Of a stretch of 64,000 nucleotides of DNA, positions 56,225 through 64,000 are shown in pieces. Below the pieces are notes generated by a model. That model saw only the letters and a list, made by a program, of their open reading frames with translations. It ran no database searches and had not been told where the DNA came from. Source of the stretch: JANMDR01 sp031409495 (GTDB taxonomy: Bacteria > Pseudomonadota > Gammaproteobacteria > Burkholderiales > Usitatibacteraceae); contig JANNXI010000107.1 of assembly GCA_031409495.1 (NCBI GenBank), forward strand, positions 1 through 64,000, given 5' to 3'. How positions within the stretch are numbered: the stretch's first letter is position 1; every line of letters begins with the position of its first letter. The position numbers and the translations under genes were made by a program.

Positions 56225-58093
56225 TTAAAACCCTTGCCGCATAATTTGCTTTGTTTGTGTCGTGCCCATAAATGGACCCGCCGTAAAAGTATAAGTCAGC
56301 GTGGCGTTGCTGGATTTTCCGGTGTTAGCACCTGTCGTGTCAGGCGTGAAGGCAACGCTGATGGTGCCTACGGGCGTGACTTTTACCGCGTTTTTATCAA
56401 ACACGGTGCCTAGCCACGGAGAGCCAACGGTTGAGTAAATTGCACCCGTGTAAGTATTGGCTGTAGCCGGTGTTGTGCCCCAATCGCCACCCGGCATCAC
56501 ATACCACGTAGCTGCACAGCCAATATTGGTACCCGTACAAGTGGCGCCGTAGGTGTACCACACACCAAACAAGGTGCGGTTTTGTTGCGCAAATGTAATG
56601 CCCCAACCGTTCTGCGGTTCGCCGCCCCACCATAAATCGCCTACATCTAAGCGAGGCGTGGTGCTTGGGGGGCCAAAAATCTGCCGTTCAATATTCTTGC
56701 TCGCGGTGATGCCATTGATGGTGTATGCGAAGGTGGCTGTTGAGCTAGTCTTAAACGTTAAAGTAGCGGTGCCAACACTTGCACCCACTGCAATGTTGCC
56801 TGTTACAAAATTATCCAGCTTGGAACCCGTGGGGCGATACAAGGCGCCGGTGAACACCGTAAAGTTGGCGTTCCAGGTGCCGCCCGGCATCACATACCAA
56901 GTGGGCGTGCCGTTAGCTTCGTAAACATAAAACGCGTTGAACTGAATGTTGGATGGTGAATGCTGTGTGATGGCCATGCCCCAGCCATTTTCGGCTTCAC
57001 CTGCCCACCACATATCGGTGTAGTTAATTGGGGTAATGGTGCTGGCAACAGCAAAGTTTGCGGCTATAGTTTTAGCACCAGTCATTGCCACGACGCATGT
57101 CGGAGTGTTGCCGGCACACTCGCCAGACCAGCCGTTGAACACTGCAGTAGCGCTGGGGATCGCGGTTAGCGTTACTGTTGATCCACCCACAAAAAATGCG
57201 CTACAACTCGTGCCGCAATTAATACCTGATGGGCTGGACGTCACCACACCACTGCCAGAGCCCACGGTGCTCACGATTAATTGCGCGTCGGGTACAGCGG
57301 CCGTGTCAAAGCGCGCGGTCACAGTTTTAGCGGCATCCGTCGTTACGCTGCAAGTACTAGACGAGCCTGAACAAGCACCCGACCAGCCGCCGAAGGTAGA
57401 ACCCGTGCTGACCGCGGCCGTCAATGTGACTCGCGTATTCACGGCAAAATTGGTCGTGCAGGTGCGGCCACAATCAATACCTACCGGGGTGGATGTGATG
57501 GTGCCTGCGCCGGAACCGACCAAGCTTACCGTCAATGTGGCATTTGCTACGCTGCTGTTAAATGTAGCAGTGACCGATTGTGCGGCACTCATCGTCACCG
57601 AACAAGAAGGCGCGCTGCCCGTACACCCGCCCGCCCAGCCGCCAAAGCTCGCGCCGCTGCTGACTACTGCATTTAAAGTCACCACTGTGCCCGCAGCGAA
57701 CTTCGATGAACAGGTTGCACCGCAATTGATGCCCGCCGGTGTAGACGTTACTGTACCGGCCGCACTGCCGGTGCCAGCTTTGGTGACGGTCAAGGTGTTG
57801 TCATTGGTGACCACCACATTCGGGTTGCCAATGTAGGCGGCCATATCAATTAACTCGCCCTGCGAAAACACGCCGCGCAAAAATTGCATGCTATTTACGC
57901 TGTTGATCGCGTTAGAAATTCTGTTGGCATTGTTGGCCGCTCTTTGCGCGCCGCCCGAGGGCGGAATGCCGTGGCAACTTGCACAATTGAGTGTATAGAG
58001 TTCTTTTCCTGCAGCGGCATTGCCAGTTTGGGCTGAGGCCATTGTGGCGAGTAAAAGTGCAAATAATCCAAACGCAATAGATAGCAATTTCAT
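56225..58093 (-). CDS. Exported cytochrome c protein with three InlB-like repeats
   Basis: A 622-residue secreted protein. After a signal peptide (FGLFALLLATMASAQ) comes a cytochrome c domain with haem site CASCH (37-41) and, late in the domain, FLRGVFSQGELIDMAAYIG. Three divergent InlB-type repeats follow (about 100-355), each with (P/S)xGI(N/D)CGxxC, FxGW(A/S)G and TATF/TARF. The C-terminal part holds two copies of a domain opening DMWWAGEAENGWGMAITQ and DLWWGGEPQNGWGITFAQ, each including TWYVMPGG. It may be an outer-surface electron-transfer or adhesion protein; that role is inference. Confidence 0.82.
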   Translation of the reverse strand: MKLLSIAFGLFALLLATMASAQTGNAAAGKELYTLNCASCHGIPPSGGAQRAANNANRISNAINSVNSMQFLRGVFSQGELIDMAAYIGNPNVVVTNDNTLTVTKAGTGSAAGTVTSTPAGINCGATCSSKFAAGTVVTLNAVVSSGASFGGWAGGCTGSAPSCSVTMSAAQSVTATFNSSVANATLTVSLVGSGAGTITSTPVGIDCGRTCTTNFAVNTRVTLTAAVSTGSTFGGWSGACSGSSSTCSVTTDAAKTVTARFDTAAVPDAQLIVSTVGSGSGVVTSSPSGINCGTSCSAFFVGGSTVTLTAIPSATAVFNGWSGECAGNTPTCVVAMTGAKTIAANFAVASTITPINYTDMWWAGEAENGWGMAITQHSPSNIQFNAFYVYEANGTPTWYVMPGGTWNANFTVFTGALYRPTGSKLDNFVTGNIAVGASVGTATLTFKTSSTATFAYTINGITASKNIERQIFGPPSTTPRLDVGDLWWGGEPQNGWGITFAQQNRTLFGVWYTYGATCTGTNIGCAATWYVMPGGDWGTTPATANTYTGAIYSTVGSPWLGTVFDKNAVKVTPVGTISVAFTPDTTGANTGKSSNATLTYTFTAGPFMGTTQTKQIMRQGF

Positions 58094-58312
58094 TTTAAAA
58101 CCCCGAATTTAAGTTTCGTTGCAGCCGCTGCAATTAAAGGTGACCACGCCCATTATTTTTACTATCGTAGCGCATTCACCGAGCGTAACAAAGTAAAAAT
58201 CACACACTTCGTGTTATTGCTACTAGGCGAAAATCTGCTGCATGTGTGCAAAAATGTGGGCCAAATCGTATACGAGTCACAGTAGCATTCGGATTCCCGC
58301 TAAATGTTGACG

Positions 58313-58355
58313 TAAAAAAACCTTGGAGACACCCTATTTACGGGCATCTTCAAGG
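58313..58355 (-). terminator. Dispersed palindrome, copy 17, acting as terminator after the TonB receptor
   Basis: CCTTGGAGACACCC and GGGCATCTTCAAGG (58321-58355) are followed, reading the minus strand, by a run of seven T (58314-58320 complement). It lies 55 bases beyond the receptor stop. The rest of the 316-base gap 58094-58409 holds no gene; it would contain the promoter of the cytochrome gene. Confidence 0.85.
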
Positions 58356-58409
58356 TGTTTCGGATGATGTTTGGCTTAAAAGTGCGCAATAACCTGCAGC
58401 ATCAAGTGA

Positions 58410-60500
58410 TCAAAAGCTCGCATTCACACTCGCAATAATCGTGCGCCCCGGTTGCGGTGCAAATGATTTTAAGTAAGACGTATGACTGCGAATTTCGCGG
58501 TTTGTGAGGTTTTTACCGCTAACCGCAAGCGTTACTTGGCTTTGTGCACTCATATTGATCTTCCACGCTAAGTCAGCATCCACGCGGGTATAACCTGCTG
58601 TTGGTGTTTCAAGTTCGGCCAACCCGCGCGCCCGAGAAACCGCTGTGATGGTGGTGCCGACGGTAAATGCATCAATTGTCCATTGCCCACTAACACCCAC
58701 GCGCGAAGGTGCGATGCGTGGCAAGTTGCCGTTGTTTACACCAGACTTATCCACTGTGGCACGTACGGTATCGGCAAATGCGCGTAGGTTTAAGTTAGGC
58801 AAGGGCTTAAACGAAATTTCCGCTTCAATTCCACGAAACAGGACCGAGCCTTGGGTGGTGCGCTGCAGTAAAAATTCACCGTCTGCCGCTAGTTCGCCTT
58901 CTTCATCCAATAAATTAGCAACACCGTCTCCATTACTATCTTCGCTCACGCGATAAACGAAGTTCTTAACTTGATTTGCGAATAAGTTTAGCTTCCAACT
59001 TGCGTAACCGACCCCTTCAACACTGCGTGCAAAACCAAGCTCAATGTTGCTTGATTGCTCTTTGCGTAAAGTAGGCAGACCAATATCAAAACTTTGCGTG
59101 GCGATGTGCGCACCGTTGGAATACAACTCCTCGATACTCGGCGCACGTTCAGCGTAGTTTAACCCTGCAAATAAAGTCGTTTGCGGTGCTAACTGTGTAG
59201 TGCCGGAAATGCCAGCAGACACCAAACTAAACTTGCGCGAAGGCAATGCGGCTTCAGGTCGATGCCGTTCTTGCTCAACCCGTCCGCCAAGCTCAAACTT
59301 GTTTTGACCTACCAACATTTGCTGCACTAAAAAGAAACTTTGGGTATCGGTTTTCGTTTTCGGCACAATGGTTTCTTCGCCAATGGCTGAAAAATCGCGA
59401 TTGGAAAACTGTAGCCCAAACACGCTACGATCGGTTTCGCTGGCAGCACGATAAAACTCCACCCGAGTTTCCGAGGCTTTGTTATCAAACAGCGTACCGG
59501 CAGCGCCGTTCGATTCAAATTCAGTGTGTTTATAGTTATTGTTACCAGCCCGCAGTTTAATTTTTTCAATACCTGCAAATGGCGCCAGCACTTCACCCAA
59601 CACATCTACCCGCGTTTGCTTTAACTCAATGCGCGCAGCATCGGGGTTAGGGATGCCGTACTCAGTTTCAAGACGTGAAATACTCACGCCCGCACTTGCC
59701 TGACCGCCAAATTGTTGGGTAAAACCAGCAGCACCTCCACGTGATTTTGCCGCACTATTTAGCAGCTTGCCGTTACCCGTGCCTTCTGGAAAATCCACGT
59801 TAGCCGTCACCGGAATTTTAATATCGCCGTTCGATCGGCTAAAACCATCAAGATGCCACGCGCTGGTTTTGTCACTATTCCAATTGTTATGCGCTACGGC
59901 TAAACTGCGTTCGGCAGTCGCGTCGGCTAAACGCGCTTCTAGCTGGCTATTTTGGGTTAGTTCAGCAGTATTCTTTACATTTATAGCCACTAAGGGTATG
60001 CGATCGCTCACCACGTTCACTAAACCGCCAATGGCGCCACTGCCGTAAAGCAGCGTCATCGGCCCGCGCAAAATCTCAATTTGCCGCGCGTTGAAGGTGT
60101 CGATCGACACTGCATGATCGGGGCTGATGCAGCTCACATCCAGGCTATCAATCCCGTTATCCATCACGCGGACGCGGGCTGAATCTTGGCCGCGAATAAT
60201 CGGTCGCGCAGCACCTGGCGCAAAGGCGCTAGATTGCACGCCAAGCTCGCCGCTTAGCGTTTCGCCAATGGTGGCACCACGCTTTTGCCGCAGCGCATCG
60301 CCCTTTAGCACTGTGACCGGCTTAGCGGTGCCAAAGAAAAAATCGAGGAAGGGATTCGCCGTCACAACTATAGTGTCGATGCGTTCAACATTGGTGGGCG
60401 CGGCTGTAGAAGCGGTCGTGGACGTTTGGGCGCCACTGATTTGCGCAAACAAACAAGTGCTCAGAGCCAACAATAAGGGTGATTTTTTAAGCTTCAGCAT
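58410..60500 (-). CDS. TonB-dependent receptor, ZnuD-like
   Basis: A 696-residue outer-membrane receptor. A signal peptide (LLLALSTCLFAQISGAQ) leads to a TonB box region (VERIDTIVVTAN), then the plug (ETLSGELGVQSSAFAPGAARPIIRGQDSARVRVMDNGID) and SLDVSCISPDHAVSIDTFNARQIEILRGPMTLLYGSGAIGG, which strongly recalls ZnuD, the zinc receptor of Neisseria. The barrel ends PGRTIIASVNASF. ATG 60500 follows AGGAA; the frame upstream to 60569 lacks support. Zinc uptake is the best guess; haem or other metal is possible. Confidence 0.87.
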   Translation of the reverse strand: MLKLKKSPLLLALSTCLFAQISGAQTSTTASTAAPTNVERIDTIVVTANPFLDFFFGTAKPVTVLKGDALRQKRGATIGETLSGELGVQSSAFAPGAARPIIRGQDSARVRVMDNGIDSLDVSCISPDHAVSIDTFNARQIEILRGPMTLLYGSGAIGGLVNVVSDRIPLVAINVKNTAELTQNSQLEARLADATAERSLAVAHNNWNSDKTSAWHLDGFSRSNGDIKIPVTANVDFPEGTGNGKLLNSAAKSRGGAAGFTQQFGGQASAGVSISRLETEYGIPNPDAARIELKQTRVDVLGEVLAPFAGIEKIKLRAGNNNYKHTEFESNGAAGTLFDNKASETRVEFYRAASETDRSVFGLQFSNRDFSAIGEETIVPKTKTDTQSFFLVQQMLVGQNKFELGGRVEQERHRPEAALPSRKFSLVSAGISGTTQLAPQTTLFAGLNYAERAPSIEELYSNGAHIATQSFDIGLPTLRKEQSSNIELGFARSVEGVGYASWKLNLFANQVKNFVYRVSEDSNGDGVANLLDEEGELAADGEFLLQRTTQGSVLFRGIEAEISFKPLPNLNLRAFADTVRATVDKSGVNNGNLPRIAPSRVGVSGQWTIDAFTVGTTITAVSRARGLAELETPTAGYTRVDADLAWKINMSAQSQVTLAVSGKNLTNREIRSHTSYLKSFAPQPGRTIIASVNASF

Positions 60501-60563
60501 CGCAAATTCCTGAAAGTGAGATTGCCAGCATCTTACCTTCAGCGCAACCGTGTTGCAAGATAA

Positions 60564-60580
60564 ATGCAACTATATTGCAT
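60564..60580. promoter_or_regulatory. Palindrome upstream of the ZnuD-like receptor
   Basis: ATGCAACTATATTGCAT is a perfect inverted repeat with 6-base arms, 64 bases before the receptor start, and further TTGCA half-sites flank it (for instance near 60553 and 60584). Its place suits a repressor of the Fur/Zur type, but I cannot match it to a known Zur consensus. Confidence 0.4.
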
Positions 60581-60657
60581 AAATTGCCAGAAGGGCTCGC
60601 ACTATATACCTGCTTCAAGGTAATCATTATCGTCAAAAAGCCAGTTTTTCATCTTTC

Positions 60658-60671
60658 CCGCGAAGGCGGGG
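60658..60671. repeat. Small GC-rich palindrome, remnant of another dispersed repeat
   Basis: CCCGCGAAGGCGGG forms a hairpin with a GAAG loop inside the 345-base gap 60501-60845. Similar CCCGCGAAGGCGGG repeats are common between genes in beta- and gammaproteobacteria. It is seen only once here, so the assignment is tentative. Confidence 0.4.
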
Positions 60672-60772
60672 ATGCAGCGGCTCTTGCGAACAACTCTGGA
60701 TTCTTGCCAGCGCGTGAAATACGGCAGTCGATACTCTCGGTCCGAGCGCTCATAGCGAGGGCAAACCTGTCA

Positions 60773-60818
60773 CCTAAAGATGCCTTAAAAACGGTCTAAA
60801 TACTGGCATCTCCAAGGC
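60773..60818. repeat. Dispersed palindrome, copy 18 (before the LytTR regulator stop)
   Basis: CCTAAAGATGCC and GGCATCTCCAAGG are the arms, but the centre is 21 bases, longer than in the other copies. It lies 28 bases beyond the stop of the minus-strand response regulator. Confidence 0.75.
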
Positions 60819-60845
60819 ATACCTTCAGATAGCGCATCGTACTTT

Positions 60846-61628
60846 TTATATCGCGCGAAACAAGGGCATAAACGCTTGGCTTACCGTTAAGGTTTCGTCG
60901 CGCGCTTTTAGCTTTAGTGTGCCTTTGCCGGTATCGTCGCGCGTGATGCTGGCAATCGCCTTTAAATTGACGATCGTGGAGCGATGGATTTGCTTAAAGT
61001 GCTTCGCATCTAATTCCACCAATAGTTCGCGTAACGGCTTGCGTACTAGCGCTTCGCCAGTCACGGTCATCACTACGGTGTATTTATTGTCGGCTTGAAA
61101 GTACAGTACATCGTCCATCATGATCAAACGCGTTTCACGACCTGCACTGGCGGTAATCCAAACTAGTGGGGCAGTGGCGCGAACGGTAACCAAACTTTGT
61201 TGCAGCTGGGTTACCAGTGCTGAAAGATCCGTCGCCTGACTCATCACAACGGGTGTTTTTGCTTGTAAGCGCGCCTGCAAACGAGCGACGGTGCGCTGCA
61301 CACGCTCGCGTGAGATCGGCTTTTGAATGTAGTCAACCGCACCTTGTTCAAACGCTGAAATAGCGTACTGATCGTACGCCGTCACAAATACTATATGCGT
61401 TTGCGGTGCGCATTGCGCCATTGCGCGCGCCACCTCTAAGCCGGTTAAGCCGGGCATGCGAATATCCAAAAACACAATATCGGGCTGCTTATCGCTAATG
61501 ATTTCTAGTGCTTCAGCACCGTCTTCACAAGCCGCTAAAATGCTGAGCGTGGGCCATGTTTCGTTCAACGTTGCGACGAGAGCATCGCGAAATAAGGCTT
61601 CGTCTTCAGCGATTACACAATTAGCCAT
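60846..61628 (-). CDS. LytTR-type response regulator (AlgR-like)
   Basis: A 260-residue regulator. The receiver has the acidic pocket CVIAEDEALF, the phosphorylated residue in DIVFLDIRMPG (Asp55) and lysine in DYIQKPISRERV; the C-terminal LytTR DNA-binding domain contains YFQADNKYTVV and FKQIHRSTIVNLKAI. ATG 61628 has GGAGG at ideal distance, while the ATG at 61640 is upstream of that site. It overlaps its kinase gene by eight bases, so translation is coupled. Targets cannot be inferred. Confidence 0.93.
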   Translation of the reverse strand: MANCVIAEDEALFRDALVATLNETWPTLSILAACEDGAEALEIISDKQPDIVFLDIRMPGLTGLEVARAMAQCAPQTHIVFVTAYDQYAISAFEQGAVDYIQKPISRERVQRTVARLQARLQAKTPVVMSQATDLSALVTQLQQSLVTVRATAPLVWITASAGRETRLIMMDDVLYFQADNKYTVVMTVTGEALVRKPLRELLVELDAKHFKQIHRSTIVNLKAIASITRDDTGKGTLKLKARDETLTVSQAFMPLFRAI

Positions 61629-62988
61629 TTTGGCCTCCATTACTTCTATCTGCTACGGTCGAAGAAGCTGCAGGAACGCAAATGCTTGCTGGATTTGGAA
61701 CGCAAATGCTTGCTGTAACACCCTGCGGAAAATTAGCAACGATACTAAATTGCGCTGCGGTGCCGTAGGTTAAATTTAAGCGTTCACGCACGTTTTTTAA
61801 ACCAATCCCTGTGCCAGTGCTGTCAGGATTGAACCCACAGCCGTCGTCAGCCACGCTGATTACCACACCGTCGTTAGCTGGTTTCGCAATGATCCAAACG
61901 GTACCGCCGCCGCTCTTCGGTTCTAGCCCGTGTTTAATCGCGTTTTCAACTAAAGTTTGTAGCATCATGGCTGGAAACGCCACTGTTTTTAAAGCTTCCG
62001 GCACATCGACTTGTACGTTTAAGCGCGCGCCCATGCGAATCTTCAGAATCTCTAGGTAAGCCGTTGCACGTTCTAATTCTTCGCCAATCGTTGAGGGCGT
62101 ATCTTGGGTGCGCGGTAGCGAATGTTGTAAATAGGTAATCAAATTGCCCAACATTAAATCGGCACGGGCAGGATCGGTGCGGGTTAAATATTGGGCGCTG
62201 GCCAAAGTGTTGTACAAAAAATGCGGCTCGACTTGCGCGTGTAACAAGCTTAGTTTGGCGACTGTAAGTTCCTTTTCAGTCACGGTTTGTTTAGCGGAGG
62301 CTTGATCGTTGCGACGGCGCTCGGCAATCCGACGAGCAATGGCCCGGGTAATGGCTTCGATGTTTTCCAAGTTAGTTGCGTAATCTACTTGATACCAGTC
62401 GCGCCAAGCATGGTATTCGGGCTCGCAAACCAGCGTCACGCGACACGTCCCATCACCAGGCGTCACGGTCGCCAACACCCGATCACGCGGCAATTGCCGG
62501 TTGAAGCTCCAATAGGTAATTTGCTCAATCCACTTTAAAAACGTTAAGTTGGGCTCAGCACTGGGTGCCGTACTGCCTTTGGCGCTGCTATGGCTATTAT
62601 TTACGCTATGACGCACACGGGCACGCGCTTGCAAGCTATCGGCGGCACTCTCAAGGCTTTCAACGCGGGGCAAGTCACGCAAGGTGGCTTCCACCAGCGC
62701 AAAGCCCTCATTGGCATCAAATGGGATTTCAATATGGCGACGGTGCCGGTTAGCCAACATGCTGCTATCAACAGCGGTGGTAGCTGCAGTGAAACGCACC
62801 CGGCGGACATGCGAAAACGCATTGGTCAGTACATAAGTGAGGGTAATGAAAGCTGCCAGAAATATCATTGAGCTCGGGACGCTGCTCGAACGTTCTGGCT
62901 TCACCGCACTGGCAATGAGCAGTACGATTAGCCCGGTAAACACCCACGCAAATAACTTGCGAAAGATAAAAAAGAAAGTGGTTTTCAT
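61621..62988 (-). CDS. LytS/AlgZ-type sensor histidine kinase
   Basis: A 455-residue membrane kinase. Two hydrophobic helices (VFTGLIVLLIASAV and MIFLAAFITLTYVLTNAF) are near the N-terminus, then about 190 residues of cytosolic sequence. The His-kinase box LSLLHAQVEPHFLYNTLASAQYL and the ATPase motifs LVENAIKHGLEP, VADDGCGFN and GTGIGLKNVRERL follow. This is the family that pairs with LytTR regulators. It is the first gene of the pair. Confidence 0.92.
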   Translation of the reverse strand: MKTTFFFIFRKLFAWVFTGLIVLLIASAVKPERSSSVPSSMIFLAAFITLTYVLTNAFSHVRRVRFTAATTAVDSSMLANRHRRHIEIPFDANEGFALVEATLRDLPRVESLESAADSLQARARVRHSVNNSHSSAKGSTAPSAEPNLTFLKWIEQITYWSFNRQLPRDRVLATVTPGDGTCRVTLVCEPEYHAWRDWYQVDYATNLENIEAITRAIARRIAERRRNDQASAKQTVTEKELTVAKLSLLHAQVEPHFLYNTLASAQYLTRTDPARADLMLGNLITYLQHSLPRTQDTPSTIGEELERATAYLEILKIRMGARLNVQVDVPEALKTVAFPAMMLQTLVENAIKHGLEPKSGGGTVWIIAKPANDGVVISVADDGCGFNPDSTGTGIGLKNVRERLNLTYGTAAQFSIVANFPQGVTASICVPNPASICVPAASSTVADRSNGGQNG

Positions 62989-63180
62989 TTGGTGCTCCAG
63001 AAAGTGTTGTTAATGTGTGGAGCATAGCAACTGGACTAATTTTGACAACTTAAGCCCGATAAAACCAAGCATAGCGCGATGAAATTGGCTAAACGGTGAC
63101 TGAAAGGACGCATCGAAGGCGCATCTAATTGACTTGCAGCATCGTACAACTAAACATCAGCCATTTTGAAAGCCACGCCC

Positions 63181-63900
63181 ATGCGCATCCCCATTTTATT
63201 ATTAGCCGCCTGCTATGGTGCCAACAGCTTCGCCCAAGCGCCAGTGTGTGAAACCCGTACTGGCGCGCTGCAAAACCAAGTAATTGAACTCTACACCTCT
63301 GAAGGCTGTAGCTCCTGCCCGCCCGCCGATAAATGGCTGACGACGCAAAAAGCCAGCGCTTTGGTCGAGGGCGCGGTGGTGCAGTCGTTTCACGTTAGCT
63401 ATTGGGATTACATCGGTTGGAAAGACCGTTTCGCCGCCCCTGCTTATAACGTGCGCCAGCGCCAAATAGCCGCGTGGAATAAATCAGCGCAAGTGTACAC
63501 CCCGCAAATTGTGCGCGATGGCAAAAGCGCACAGCCGTTTATGTTGAAACGCAACGAAACCCCTGCACAAGCTAGCATCGTCCTTACGTCCAGTCAAAAA
63601 TCAAACAGTTACAGCGCCGATATTGTGCCTAATAACCCCACCAAGCCGTGGGCAGCGTACTGGACCGTGACCGAGGACGGCCACACCACAAAAGTAAAGG
63701 CGGGCGAGAACAGTGGTGAATTGCTAAAACATGATTTTGTAGTGCGCCAATACGAAACCGTAGCCGAGCAAAAAGGCCGCGCCAAGCTGAGTTTTACAGC
63801 GCTGCCGAAGGAGGGCGCATTTGCGCAGCGGGTTAATTTGGTGGTGTACGAACCAAGCTCTGGCGCGACGTTGCAGGCGGCGGCGCTCAGTTGCAATTAG
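63181..63900 (+). CDS. DUF1223 exported thioredoxin-like protein
   Basis: A 239-residue exported protein with signal peptide MRIPILLLAACYGANSFAQ and the family hallmark VIELYTSEGCSSCPPADKWL, a thioredoxin-like CxxC site. The following HVSYWDYIGWKDRFAAPAYNVRQRQ and YTPQIVRDGK are typical of DUF1223. The function is unknown. ATG 63181 is used; a TTG five codons upstream precedes the signal and is unlikely. Confidence 0.88.
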   Translation: MRIPILLLAACYGANSFAQAPVCETRTGALQNQVIELYTSEGCSSCPPADKWLTTQKASALVEGAVVQSFHVSYWDYIGWKDRFAAPAYNVRQRQIAAWNKSAQVYTPQIVRDGKSAQPFMLKRNETPAQASIVLTSSQKSNSYSADIVPNNPTKPWAAYWTVTEDGHTTKVKAGENSGELLKHDFVVRQYETVAEQKGRAKLSFTALPKEGAFAQRVNLVVYEPSSGATLQAAALSCN

Positions 63901-63916
63901 CATGTCTGCGATAGGT

Positions 63917-63946
63917 TGTAGACACCCTAAAATAGGGCTTTCCCAG
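63917..63946. repeat. Dispersed palindrome, copy 19 (after the DUF1223 gene)
   Basis: TGTAGACACCC, TAAAATAGGG and a weak right arm CTTTCCCAG, a partly decayed copy 17 bases after the DUF1223 stop. Confidence 0.75.
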
Positions 63947-64000
63947 TGCTTTCTTAGTCGAGAGATGTCAGATTCAAACTACTGGGGTGATCATAGGGCC

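Noticed and set aside
57036..57836. 266-residue plus-strand frame opposite the InlB-repeat gene
   Set aside because: It is antisense to the conserved InlB repeats and its Val/Pro/Ala-rich sequence mirrors their composition; no start site or homology is apparent.
60575..60799. 74-residue plus-strand frame upstream of the ZnuD-like receptor
   Set aside because: It consists of repeat remnants (CCCGCGAAGGCGGG hairpin and the start of palindrome copy 18) and has no protein signature.
5731..63946. The regularly recurring palindromes as a CRISPR array
   Set aside because: Copies are kilobases apart, symmetric, and lie at gene ends; there are no spacers or cas genes.

Overview
The window looks like a chromosomal segment of a betaproteobacterium, probably of the order Burkholderiales. 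The main reasons are the tuf-rpsJ-rplC...rpsQ ribosomal block, the argA-yggX pair, and the tkt / gap-pgk-pyk-fba-purC set of Calvin/glycolytic genes, all with betaproteobacterial-type proteins. No rRNA, tRNA, CRISPR array or complete insertion sequence was recognised.

Layout. 1-5.7 kb: the 3' end of tuf and a complete S10 ribosomal operon on the plus strand, ending at a strong terminator instead of running into the spc operon (rplN onward). 5.8-11.7 kb, minus strand: yggX and argA, then a six-gene operon (speD-speE-DUF1190 lipoprotein-glutathionylspermidine-synthase-like ATP-grasp-DUF350-rsmE) that appears to make and attach a polyamine. 11.9-13.9 kb: tkt. 14-34.1 kb: an accessory block lying between tkt and gap. 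It holds a restriction-modification operon with its own regulator and operator, the wreck of a PIN/RHH toxin-antitoxin module containing a 141-bp MITE, a PadR/membrane-protein pair behind a perfect 61-bp palindrome, small metabolic genes, a hybrid histidine kinase, and a cluster with a membrane-flavoprotein fusion and two arsenosugar-type glycosyltransferases. It also has a TetR-thioesterase pair. 34.3-41.1 kb: gap, pgk, pyk, fba, a DUF3667 membrane protein and purC. 41.4-47.8 kb: katG, a HAD phosphatase and three cation transporters (CDF, UPF0016, Kup). 48-53.2 kb: a penicillin-acylase-family and an S9 peptidase gene in tandem. 53.2-56.1 kb: an ApbE / DUF3570 / DUF4266 / thioredoxin cluster. 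56.2-60.5 kb: a cytochrome-c protein with InlB-like repeats and a ZnuD-like TonB receptor. 60.8-63 kb: an AlgZ/AlgR-like two-component pair; the window closes with a DUF1223 protein.

The most striking feature is a family of short palindromes: about 19 copies or remnants in 64 kb, with arms close to TGCCTGAAGAYGCCC and GGGCRTCTTCAGGCA. Most lie just after genes, where at least two look like rho-independent terminators. Several lie inside genes: they add an in-frame peptide to RsmE and probably to two other enzymes, rewrite the C-termini of two proteins, and supply the stop codons of others. This recalls the Rickettsia palindromic elements in behaviour. A second notable point is that the DUF3570 protein beside ApbE carries an exact D-x-x-S-G-A-T flavinylation-type motif. 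All functional calls are from reading the sequences and remembered family features; no database search was run.
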